64,000 nt of DNA from Pseudoalteromonas citrea. Lineage in GTDB: Bacteria > Pseudomonadota > Gammaproteobacteria > Enterobacterales > Alteromonadaceae. The position numbers and the translations under genes are program-made. The notes below the pieces were generated by a model. It saw nothing but the letters and a program-made list of their open reading frames with translations. It did not search any database and was not told where the DNA came from. The stretch lies in contig NZ_AHBZ03000016.1 in assembly GCF_000238375.3 (NCBI RefSeq), positions 1 through 64,000 of the forward strand, in the 5' to 3' direction. This document shows, piece by piece, positions 51,908 through 60,723 of the stretch (within the stretch, counting starts at the first letter, position 1; each line of letters begins with the position of its first letter).

Positions 51908-53312
51908 TGAAGTATTTGCCCAAATTCGTGAACTGAAGCAGCAAGGAAATTTTGTCGATGCATGGAATTGTGGTTATATGGCTTTTCAAAATGAACCACA
52001 AAATACATATTTAAGAACATCCTTATTTTGGGTTTGTTATGCTGCAATAAAGGCGATTCAAGACCCGATTTTAGCTAGGCAAAGTAAGGCTCCCAATGTC
52101 AATGAGCAGGAAATAGTTAATTCATGGATTAATTGTATAGGACAACTCAATTTAACAGTGCCATGTGAAGAACTAGATTTCAGATTCTTCAATTTATTTA
52201 AGGGCTGTGGAGAGCATTACCAGTCTTATATCCAGATGTTAACTTATTATGGCTCTAACCTTTATCAACCTGCTGATCTAAAGCCATATAAAACAGAAAA
52301 AGGAGAATACCCAAGTTTACTAGTTAGGTTATCAAGGCAAACAAGTAAAGCGTGGTTACAACATCATAAACAATGGGATTTGAATCTGGATGGTATATTA
52401 AATTTACTTAATTATGCGCTGAATAATGCTCTTGATAGGAACAAAACTTGGCTTCAGTTTGATATTTCTAAATGCTTGGTTAGTGCGGGTAGATATGATG
52501 AGGCAAGAGAATCTGCTTTATCAGTTTTACGACAAAAAATGTCTGAATCTTGGGCTTGGGGCGCTTTAGCTGATACTTATATTAGCCAAGAGCCTAAGGC
52601 CGCAATAGCTTGTTATAGCAAGGCAATTTTGGAAGCTCACGAACCTCCTTTTTGTATTCCAATGTTTTACGGGTTAGCCCAGCTTTTTGCCAATAAACAA
52701 GAGTTTGATTTTGCATCAGCGGCGTTGAGTAAATTAATAGAAATATACAACGCAAATGGTTGGCAGATAAAACCAGAGCATGAAGAGCTTATTCAGCAAG
52801 GGTGGTTTGATGCCTCTGCTATTGAATCTGTTAACTTTAATGAAGTTATTAAAACCAGAGCAAATGATGCTCTTCAATATGCAACTAAGAAGTTAGAAGT
52901 GGCGGTAGGTATTGTTGATTCGCATCATCGTTCAGGTAAGGGATTTAGTATATATCTCGACTTAAACAAAAAAGTAAGCGCAAGAAAAGGCGTGTTTTTT
53001 GGCAAAGGATTACCTGAGGTGGGAACATGGCTAGAGTTAAAAATTGCTAATGACGGACAACAGTTAGATGTAATGGAAGCACACAAGGTTGAACCAAAAC
53101 AAAGTGAGCGAGTGAAATTAATTGAAGGCACTCTTAAGTTGAATCCCAAGGGCTTTGGCTTTGTTGATGATGCTTTTGTTGCTCCTTATTTATTGAACGG
53201 TTTCAATGATCAAGAGCATGTCGAAGCAACAAAAATTTGGGATAAAGATCCCAAGAAAGGAACCCCTAGTTGGCGTGTAATTAAAATAGTTAAAAGCCAG
53301 TCAACGCATTAA
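51900..53312 (+). CDS. Helical-repeat protein with C-terminal OB folds, unknown role
   Basis: The 470-residue protein has a helical N-terminal part (about 1-310) with TPR-like pairs, such as ESWAWGALADTYISQEPKA and ACYSKAILEAHEPP. The C-terminal part (about 330-465) looks like two OB folds: KLEVAVGIVDSHHRSGKGF, then LKLNPKGFGFVDDAFVAPYL, the latter very like the cold-shock/RNase R pattern that binds RNA or single-stranded DNA. I know no system with this exact protein. It overlaps the NERD-helicase gene, and hsdR starts 12 bases after it. Confidence 0.72.
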   Translation: MSSEVFAQIRELKQQGNFVDAWNCGYMAFQNEPQNTYLRTSLFWVCYAAIKAIQDPILARQSKAPNVNEQEIVNSWINCIGQLNLTVPCEELDFRFFNLFKGCGEHYQSYIQMLTYYGSNLYQPADLKPYKTEKGEYPSLLVRLSRQTSKAWLQHHKQWDLNLDGILNLLNYALNNALDRNKTWLQFDISKCLVSAGRYDEARESALSVLRQKMSESWAWGALADTYISQEPKAAIACYSKAILEAHEPPFCIPMFYGLAQLFANKQEFDFASAALSKLIEIYNANGWQIKPEHEELIQQGWFDASAIESVNFNEVIKTRANDALQYATKKLEVAVGIVDSHHRSGKGFSIYLDLNKKVSARKGVFFGKGLPEVGTWLELKIANDGQQLDVMEAHKVEPKQSERVKLIEGTLKLNPKGFGFVDDAFVAPYLLNGFNDQEHVEATKIWDKDPKKGTPSWRVIKIVKSQSTH

Positions 53313-53324
53313 GGAGAATAAGAA

Positions 53325-56300
53325 ATGGTTAGTCAAACAAACGAACAAGCGCTTGAAGCTGCAATAGAAAAAGCATTAACAGGAATTTGCTTAGAAGACA
53401 TCAAAGCAGGTGTGCAAGAAGCTGCGCCTGATTTTGGCAACAAGTTTTATAAGCTTGGTCAACCGACTGACTTTGACATGCATTATGCGTTAGACACTAA
53501 TTATTTCTGGCAGTTTTTAGAAAATACTCAAGAAGATGAGTTGGAAAAACTTAAGCGTAATAGCCCTAATGATTGGCAGCGCAAAGTACTTGAGCGTTTT
53601 GATAGGCTTATTAAAAAACATGGCATTTTGCATTTACTTAAAAAAGGCTTAAGTGTTGAAGATGCACACTTAAACCTGATGTATCCAGCACCATTAGCTA
53701 GCAGTAGTGATTCTGTTAAACAGAACTTTAATGCCAATATATTTAGCTCAACGCGCCAATTAAGGTATTCAAAAACTAATCCGTTACAAGAAATTGATAT
53801 GGTGCTGTTTATCAATGGTATTCCGTTGATAACACTAGAACTGAAAAATGCATGGACCGGCCAAAATGCACGTTACCATGGTCAAAAGCAGTATCGTAAT
53901 GATAGAGATACCTCGCAGTCGTTATTGCAGTTTGGTCGTTGTTTAGTGCATATGGCTGTTGATACTGACGAAGTGTATATGACCACCAAGTTAGCAGGGA
54001 AAAGCACCTTCTTTTTACCGTTTAACAAAGGTAACAATCATGGTCAGGGTAATCCACCAAATACTTCTTTATTTGGTTCAGGGGGACACAAGACGGCATA
54101 TTTATGGGAAGAAGTGTTTACCAAAGAAAGTTTGGCTAACATTATTCAGCACTTTGTTCGCTTAGATGGCTCAAGCAAAGATGACTTAAAAAAGCGCACG
54201 CTGTTTTTTCCTCGTTATCACCAAATGGATGTTGTTCGTAAGTTAGTAGATCATGCCGCCACGCATGGTGTGGGCCAAACCTATTTGATACAGCACTCTG
54301 CTGGTTCTGGTAAATCAAATTCTATTACTTGGGCTGCGTATCAGCTTATTGAAACTTACCCAAAATCAGCAGATGCTCCAGGAAGCAGAGGGATCGAACA
54401 GCCGCTATTTGATTCGGTGATTGTTGTAACCGATAGAAGGCTTTTAGATAAACAGCTAAGAGATAATATTAAAGAGTTTTCTGAAGTTAAGAATATTGTT
54501 GCTCCTGCTTTTAAATCATCTGAACTAAAGTCAGCACTCGAAAATGGTAAGAAGATCATTATCACTACAATTCAGAAGTTCCCATTCATCATTGATGGCA
54601 TTAGTGATTTAAGTGATAAACGTTTTGCTGTAATCATTGATGAAGCCCATAGTTCACAGTCAGGCTCTGCGCACGACAACATGAACCGAGCGATGGGTAA
54701 ATCTGAAATCGAAGAGGCCGAGGACGCTCAAGATAAAGTACTTCAAGCTATGCGCTCAAGAAAGATGAGAGGTAATGCATCTTACTTAGCATTCACTGCA
54801 ACACCCAAAAACAGTACTTTAGAAAAATTCGGGCAGCAGCAAGAAGATGGCAGTTTTAAGCCATTCCATTTGTATTCAATGAAGCAAGCTATTGAAGAAG
54901 GCTTTATTCTTGATGTCATAGCGAATTACACTACCTATAAAAGTTATTACGAGATAGAAAAATCGATTCAAGACAATCCAGAATTTGATACTAAAAAAGC
55001 GCAAAAACGATTACGTGCCTACGTTGAAACCAGCCAACAGACCATAGATACCAAAGCTGAAATTATGCTTGAGCATTTTATTCCGCATGTAGTAAATGCC
55101 AAAAAGCTACGTGGTAAAGGCAAAGGTATGGTTGTTACACAAAATATTGTAACCGCTATTCGCTATTACAAAGCCTTAAAACGAGTGATAGAAGCCCAAG
55201 GTAGCCCATTTAAAATAGCGATAGCATTTTCTGGCACCAAAGAAGTTGATGGCATTGAGTATACTGAAGCTGAAATGAATGGTTTTGCCGAGAGTGAAAC
55301 AAAAGATAAGTTTGATACTGATGAGTATCGCTTGTTGGTTGTGGCCAATAAATACCTAACGGGTTTTGATCAGCCAAAGCTTTGTTCTATGTACGTAGAT
55401 AAAAAGTTAGCAAGCGTGCTTTGTGTACAAACATTATCACGCTTAAATCGCTCTGCACCTAAGCTTGGTAAAAAGACTGAGGATTTATTTGTACTCGATT
55501 TCTTTAATAGTGTTGATGAGATAAAAACGGCATTTGACCCATTTTATACTTCAACGACTTTATCTGAAGCAACTGATGTAAATGTATTACATGAGCTAAA
55601 AGATGCGATGGACGATATTGGCGTTTATGAATGGTACGAAGTTGAAGACTTCGTTAAGCGCTACTTTGATAATGAAGACGCTCAAACCTTAAGCCCAATT
55701 ATTGATACTGCGGCTAATCGGTTTAATTTTGAATTAGAGCTAGAAGATGACGATAAAGTCGATTTTAAGATCAAAGCTAAACAATTTGTGAAGATTTACG
55801 GACAAATGGCTTCAATCATGCCTTATGAAATTGTTGTTTGGGAAAAACTGTTTTGGTTCTTAAAATTCTTAATACCAAAGCTGATTGTTAAAGACCCTGA
55901 TTCTGAAGCGCTTGATGAATTGTTAGAGTCAGTTGATTTAAGTTCCTATGGTCTTCAGCGTGTTAAGTTAAATTACGGTATTGGACTTGATGCAGAAGAA
56001 ACAGAACTAGCGCCACAGAACCCTAACCCTCGTGGAGCGCATGGTGGTGAAGAAGAGCGAGATCCGCTAGACGATATTATTAAGAATTTTAACGAGAGAT
56101 GGTTTCAAGGCTGGAGTGCAACTCCAGAGGAACAGAAAGTTAAGTTCATCAATATCGCTGAAAGCATTAAACAACATCCAGATTTTGAAGCTAAGTATCA
56201 GAACAATCCAGATCCACATAACCGTGAACTAGCATTCGAAAAAATGCTGAAGGAAGTTATGTTGGCTAGACGTAAAGATGAACTAGAACTTTACAAGCTT

Positions 56301-56366
56301 TTTGCTGGAGATCCCGCTTTTAAAGCATCTTGGATGCAGAGTATGCAAAGAACGGTTAGTTTATAA
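53325..56366 (+). CDS. hsdR: Type I restriction endonuclease subunit
   Basis: The 1013-residue protein has an N-terminal nuclease (EIDMVLFINGIPLITLELKN, the D...ExK catalytic set at about 158-173) followed by an SF2 translocase: Walker A HSAGSGKSNSITW (about 326), IIDEAHSSQSG, LAFTATPKN, and late motifs VANKYLTGFDQPKL and LCVQTLSRLNRS. The helical C-terminal region binds the HsdM-HsdS core. The length is typical. It is the last gene of the restriction operon; a GGAG ribosome site precedes it. Confidence 0.95.
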   Translation: MVSQTNEQALEAAIEKALTGICLEDIKAGVQEAAPDFGNKFYKLGQPTDFDMHYALDTNYFWQFLENTQEDELEKLKRNSPNDWQRKVLERFDRLIKKHGILHLLKKGLSVEDAHLNLMYPAPLASSSDSVKQNFNANIFSSTRQLRYSKTNPLQEIDMVLFINGIPLITLELKNAWTGQNARYHGQKQYRNDRDTSQSLLQFGRCLVHMAVDTDEVYMTTKLAGKSTFFLPFNKGNNHGQGNPPNTSLFGSGGHKTAYLWEEVFTKESLANIIQHFVRLDGSSKDDLKKRTLFFPRYHQMDVVRKLVDHAATHGVGQTYLIQHSAGSGKSNSITWAAYQLIETYPKSADAPGSRGIEQPLFDSVIVVTDRRLLDKQLRDNIKEFSEVKNIVAPAFKSSELKSALENGKKIIITTIQKFPFIIDGISDLSDKRFAVIIDEAHSSQSGSAHDNMNRAMGKSEIEEAEDAQDKVLQAMRSRKMRGNASYLAFTATPKNSTLEKFGQQQEDGSFKPFHLYSMKQAIEEGFILDVIANYTTYKSYYEIEKSIQDNPEFDTKKAQKRLRAYVETSQQTIDTKAEIMLEHFIPHVVNAKKLRGKGKGMVVTQNIVTAIRYYKALKRVIEAQGSPFKIAIAFSGTKEVDGIEYTEAEMNGFAESETKDKFDTDEYRLLVVANKYLTGFDQPKLCSMYVDKKLASVLCVQTLSRLNRSAPKLGKKTEDLFVLDFFNSVDEIKTAFDPFYTSTTLSEATDVNVLHELKDAMDDIGVYEWYEVEDFVKRYFDNEDAQTLSPIIDTAANRFNFELELEDDDKVDFKIKAKQFVKIYGQMASIMPYEIVVWEKLFWFLKFLIPKLIVKDPDSEALDELLESVDLSSYGLQRVKLNYGIGLDAEETELAPQNPNPRGAHGGEEERDPLDDIIKNFNERWFQGWSATPEEQKVKFINIAESIKQHPDFEAKYQNNPDPHNRELAFEKMLKEVMLARRKDELELYKLFAGDPAFKASWMQSMQRTVSL

Positions 56367-56381
56367 AAATAATGGAAAACA

Positions 56382-56403
56382 AGCGGTATTAGTTTTTACC
56401 GCT
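56382..56403. terminator. Stem-loop between hsdR and zorA
   Basis: A 7-bp stem (56382-56388 with 56397-56403, AGCGGTA / TACCGCT) has an 8-base loop in the 80-base gap. No T run follows on the plus strand, so it may be a weak terminator of the hsd operon only. Confidence 0.35.
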
Positions 56404-56446
56404 AAAAACAAGAATAACAAGTGAATGTCATTTTGTAGGAAACATT

Positions 56447-58522
56447 ATGGAAAAATTAGATTGGTTAGTCCCTGACTTTTTAAGTTTTAGTACACTGAAT
56501 TTTGAGTCGCAATTGAGTGCTATTTTTGTAGCATTCCTTTTGGGGATAACATTTTTCTTTCTTGCCAAATCAGGTAATTCGTTCAGAAAGGCTAAAAAAA
56601 GGATAAAGGTCTTAAATGAGGCTCTGAAAGGTATTTCAACAGAAAATATTTCATCTAAAAGAAGAGACTTGATTAGCTTTATCACCGAAAAAGATAAAGA
56701 GAAAAGTCAGCCTGTAAGACATATCTGGAAAGAATTTGATGAAACACTAATAGAAGTTAAGGCTATTGGTAATGTTCATCTACATAATACGTTTGATGCT
56801 TCACATTTTTTCAATACTCACACTCTGGCAAAAGGTGTTACAGATAACAGACTAATTGCTGCTGTACCGGGTTTTTTAACCGCTGTTGGTGTTATAGGTA
56901 CTTTTGTTGGTCTTCAAATTGGTCTTTCGGAGATGAACATTTCTTCTGATGTCTCAGTTGAAGAAATGAAAGCAGGTGTTTCTGCGGTGATTGGTGGTGC
57001 TAAAGTTGCCTTCATGACATCTGTTTGGGGTGTATTGTTAAGTGTTTTATTTAATTTTATTGAGAAATCATTAGAGCAAAGCATTAGAAAAAGAATAAGC
57101 ATACTCCAAGATAAAATTGACGATATTTTTCCGCGTTTAAGTCCTGAATCTCAACTTCAAATTATTGCTCATAATAGCATTGAATCTAGGGAGAGTTTAC
57201 AAGGTTTAGCTGAGCAAATAGGCATTAAAATGCAGGAATCAATGCTAACTGCAACTCGAGGAATCAGTGAAGCATTAGAGACAACGCTAAATGAAATAAT
57301 GGCGCCTGCTATTAATAAACTCGTGGACGAAACTTCAGAAGGGAATCAAAAGGCGTTAGAGGATTTGTTAACGAAATTTATGGATGGTTTTGGCGCTCAA
57401 GGTAATCAACAAAGAGTCGCAATGGAAAATGCTTCAGAAAAAGTTAACGAATCAATTTCTGGTATGAATAGCACGATGGAAGCGTTTATTTCTAAGATTG
57501 AAGCGTCTCAGCAAGCATCAGGGGAAAGGGAAAAAGAACTTATCTCTTCTATTTCATTGCAAGTTTCTCAATTAGTTGAACAAAGCAATGAGCAAGGTCG
57601 TAAGATGACTGAGTTGATGGAAACTCAAATTGGCAGTTTAAATGATGCTTTTGATAGCAGCCAAGCTCGTGCAAAAGAAAGAGAGCAAGAGTTTACGAAC
57701 AACATTGAACAACAAATTAAGTCGCTAACAGAAGGTATCGCGTCTCAAAGTTCGGTGTTAACTGAGTTTGTTCAGTCACAGATGTCCTCATTAAATGAAT
57801 CATTTACCAAGCGTGACGAGCAGAGTGCTGCAATATCTGAGCAAAGGAATGCTGCCTTAGAACAGCAAACACAAGCAATTTCAAAGTCAACACAAGAATT
57901 AGTTTCTCAAATAGAATCAAGCATACAGAACCACAAAACGAGTTCAGAGCAGATTATTGAACAAGGCAAATCACTTCAACAAAGTGTTGAGTCATCTGTA
58001 TTAGCAAGTGCTAAAGCAACTGATAGTATGCGTGAGTCTGCGACAGAACTTAAATCAGCGGCAGAAAAAATGAGTATATTTGGTTCTCATGTCAGAGATG
58101 CCGGAAATAAACTATCTGGTGCCGTTACTGAGGCTATTGAATCAACGAAAGATTTAGCTAGCCAAAATCAAACTACTTCTGAGCGAATGGAGAATTTACG
58201 AGAGCAATTGATTGCAGATACAGGGCGTTTCAGAGATTTAGCTGATCAAATAAATAGCATGATCGTTAATGCAGGCAATACTTTTGATAGCTTGAAGTCA
58301 TCTCAGAAAGAATATTTGTCACAATTACAGAAAAATGTAAATGAACTGGCAACTCAAATGACCAACTTGCTTTCAGACTATGCTGAACAAGCCAATGCTC
58401 AGACTAAAGATCATCTGACTATATGGGCTGATTCTTCAACTCAATATGCAACCACTATGAATAATGCTGCAAGAGCATTAGCGGGTGTTGTTGAGGATAT
58501 TCAAGACAAAGTAGGTGCATAA
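56447..58522 (+). CDS. zorA: ZorA, MotA-like motor subunit with long tail (Zorya)
   Basis: The 691-residue protein has a membrane helix near residues 22-42 (FVAFLLGITFFFLAKSG) and a MotA/TolQ-type pair, VPGFLTAVGVIGTFVGLQI and GAKVAFMTSVWGVLLSVLF (about 145-205). A very long Gln/Ser/Glu-rich coiled coil fills 230-690 and would reach into the cytoplasm. In Zorya, ZorA and ZorB form a proton-driven motor anchored in the envelope that senses phage entry and passes a signal down the tail. A TAGGAAA ribosome site precedes the ATG; zorB starts 2 bases after the stop. Confidence 0.93.
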   Translation: MEKLDWLVPDFLSFSTLNFESQLSAIFVAFLLGITFFFLAKSGNSFRKAKKRIKVLNEALKGISTENISSKRRDLISFITEKDKEKSQPVRHIWKEFDETLIEVKAIGNVHLHNTFDASHFFNTHTLAKGVTDNRLIAAVPGFLTAVGVIGTFVGLQIGLSEMNISSDVSVEEMKAGVSAVIGGAKVAFMTSVWGVLLSVLFNFIEKSLEQSIRKRISILQDKIDDIFPRLSPESQLQIIAHNSIESRESLQGLAEQIGIKMQESMLTATRGISEALETTLNEIMAPAINKLVDETSEGNQKALEDLLTKFMDGFGAQGNQQRVAMENASEKVNESISGMNSTMEAFISKIEASQQASGEREKELISSISLQVSQLVEQSNEQGRKMTELMETQIGSLNDAFDSSQARAKEREQEFTNNIEQQIKSLTEGIASQSSVLTEFVQSQMSSLNESFTKRDEQSAAISEQRNAALEQQTQAISKSTQELVSQIESSIQNHKTSSEQIIEQGKSLQQSVESSVLASAKATDSMRESATELKSAAEKMSIFGSHVRDAGNKLSGAVTEAIESTKDLASQNQTTSERMENLREQLIADTGRFRDLADQINSMIVNAGNTFDSLKSSQKEYLSQLQKNVNELATQMTNLLSDYAEQANAQTKDHLTIWADSSTQYATTMNNAARALAGVVEDIQDKVGA

Positions 58523-58524
58523 CA

Positions 58525-59268
58525 ATGAAATTTGCATCACGTACACATGTAAAAGTAGATGAAGAGAACCCATACTGGATCTCTTTTTCTGATCTAATGT
58601 CGGCATTGCTTGTCATTTTTATTTTAGCTGCTGTGGCACTGATCATTGAACTTACTCAACGAACACAAGATATTGATGCAGGCATTGAAGAGCTTAAAAA
58701 AGCAGAACAAGCAAGACAAGATATTTTGAATGAGGTCAGGGAAGAGTTGGCAAAGCAAAATATTAAGGTGGAAATTGCTGATAATGAGACGGTGATTCGT
58801 ATTCCAGAAGAAACCCTCTCTTTTAAGTCAGGTGACGATCAAATTCCTGAAGATATGGTGGAATCAGTTAAAAGTATCGGTGCAGTTCTTCATTCTGCAG
58901 TAATGAAAAATGATCGATTCACTTATTTAGATACAGTATTTGTTGAAGGCCATACAGACAGTGTTCCTATTAAGTTCGGTAAATATTGGACTAAAGGAAA
59001 CTGGGGTTTAAGTGCTGATAGAGCGATAACAGTTTGGAAGCTATGGAGTGAAGAATTAGTTTTAGAACCAAGCTTAAATGAATTATTGAATCATTCTGAA
59101 GAAAATTTATTTTCAGTAAGTGGTTACGCTGCGACTAGACGAGTTGAGTTAGATGAGTCAACACCAGAACTTAGAGCAAAGAATAGACGCATTGATATTA
59201 GGTTTACTGTAAAAAGACCTTCGATCGAAGATCTTGAAAAGATAAAACCTAATTACAACAAAAAATAA
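58525..59268 (+). CDS. zorB: ZorB, MotB/OmpA-like motor subunit (Zorya)
   Basis: The 247-residue protein has a short cytoplasmic start, one membrane helix with the proton-binding Asp23 (FSDLMSALLVIFILAAV), a periplasmic coiled linker (about 45-75), and an OmpA-like peptidoglycan-binding domain (VFVEGHTDSVP at about 140, then AKNRRIDIRF at about 217). This is the ZorB layout. It anchors the ZorA motor to the cell wall. Confidence 0.94.
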   Translation: MKFASRTHVKVDEENPYWISFSDLMSALLVIFILAAVALIIELTQRTQDIDAGIEELKKAEQARQDILNEVREELAKQNIKVEIADNETVIRIPEETLSFKSGDDQIPEDMVESVKSIGAVLHSAVMKNDRFTYLDTVFVEGHTDSVPIKFGKYWTKGNWGLSADRAITVWKLWSEELVLEPSLNELLNHSEENLFSVSGYAATRRVELDESTPELRAKNRRIDIRFTVKRPSIEDLEKIKPNYNKK

Positions 59269-59280
59269 GTGGTGTTGAGT

Positions 59281-60723
59281 ATGAGAATAAATTTAAAAAA
59301 GCTCAGATTTACAATACCTGAAAACCCTTTTGGGAAAAATACTAGCTTGATGTTGGACCTGGTGAATGGACTCAAACAAATTTCAAAAAAGGCAGGTACA
59401 GATAATGACAGTTTTAAGGCTGCTTGGAGAAAAGTTTATAATGCTGTGCAGGCGAACAAAAACCTTGAGAATGTAATTGAAAATAAATTGGATATTCGTG
59501 CACTTGGTTTCGCTCTTAATTCAAAAGTTGGACAACAAATCCAGCTTACAACTTCTATCTTAGATAAAATTGACTTTTTAACCGAAAAACCAAGTTCGTT
59601 ATTTTTGGAGAGTTTTTACCAATATTATTTGAGTCGTTATAGTAGCTTAATTAATGTTGCGTATACGTCAGAATGGTTGATTAACGCTAGAAAAAAACGT
59701 AAGCAGTCAAAATGGTTTGATGAAAATTTACTTTCTCAAGATGGGCCTAAATGGTTAGCACAACAAGCTATAGATAAAAATAGAGATTTCGATTTTATCG
59801 TTAAAGAATTCGAACTTGATCAGTTTCAGTCTGGTCAGTTTATGGAGCTAGCTCAACGAATTTACTTTGTAGAACAACTCAAAAACATTCCAGTTAATAA
59901 ACCTCACGACCTTCTTACAGAGGTTCAAAAAAAAGAGGTCTATGAATCTAGCTTTGATAGCTCCGAGTTATTGGGCCATAAAATTTTGAAGATACTAATA
60001 GAAAGAGCACCTTCGCACGATATCCATGAGTCTTGGCTTAATACAATTATGTCAATTGCGGGTGACCCAAGAGTACCTGTTAGCCATCCAAGATACAGAA
60101 AGTGGTGGAGTCATGTTTCAAAAGACATGTCTGCTAAAGTAAAAGGCTGGTTATCTGGGCTTGATTTAAGACTTTTTTTAGAAGCATTGGAGGACTTTTC
60201 TTATTCTTCTTATGATCCTGATATGGAACGAATGTTTCCAACTAGAAAAAAGTTTTTGGAAGGTCTTTACGATAAGAAATTAATTAAAAACACCAAGCTA
60301 TATATGTGTAAAAGCATGGCTCGTTTTTTAAAAACTAAATACAAAGAAGAGCACCTACCAGACTTTTCCATAGTTGATGATGGTGAAAAATCTATTATTT
60401 ATGTGGACTTAGGTAGTGCCCATATGATTGAAGGTAGCCACCAATGTAAATTGTGGATATATCGCTCTTTGCATGAATCTGCACCAGTACTTCAATATGA
60501 TAAACAGCGCAAATCCTATAGGAGCCTAACAAAAGGGCTTCATGAGGCTATGAGTAACTATGGCCACGGCGCATATGACTACTTTACTCACTCTCCAGCA
60601 AACTTTAGCTGGCAGCGCAGAGCTGTAGAGTCATTAAGGGATTTAAGGGTGCCAGTAACAATAAAAGATGTTTTAACCGCAGATGATTATCGTGTTTATA
60701 TTCGAAGATTTGGAGCAGATTAG
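59281..60723 (+). CDS. zorC: ZorC, EH-signature protein (Zorya type I)
   Basis: The 480-residue protein is mostly helical. Near residue 380 it has VDLGSAHMIEGSHQCKLWI, where the Glu and His of EGSH give the EH-signature name of the ZorC family. ZorC works with ZorD in the cytoplasm and is thought to bind DNA and recruit or activate it. I chose the ATG at 59281; an in-frame GTG at 59269, directly after the zorB stop, would add four residues. It overlaps zorD by one base. Confidence 0.9.
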   Translation: MRINLKKLRFTIPENPFGKNTSLMLDLVNGLKQISKKAGTDNDSFKAAWRKVYNAVQANKNLENVIENKLDIRALGFALNSKVGQQIQLTTSILDKIDFLTEKPSSLFLESFYQYYLSRYSSLINVAYTSEWLINARKKRKQSKWFDENLLSQDGPKWLAQQAIDKNRDFDFIVKEFELDQFQSGQFMELAQRIYFVEQLKNIPVNKPHDLLTEVQKKEVYESSFDSSELLGHKILKILIERAPSHDIHESWLNTIMSIAGDPRVPVSHPRYRKWWSHVSKDMSAKVKGWLSGLDLRLFLEALEDFSYSSYDPDMERMFPTRKKFLEGLYDKKLIKNTKLYMCKSMARFLKTKYKEEHLPDFSIVDDGEKSIIYVDLGSAHMIEGSHQCKLWIYRSLHESAPVLQYDKQRKSYRSLTKGLHEAMSNYGHGAYDYFTHSPANFSWQRRAVESLRDLRVPVTIKDVLTADDYRVYIRRFGAD

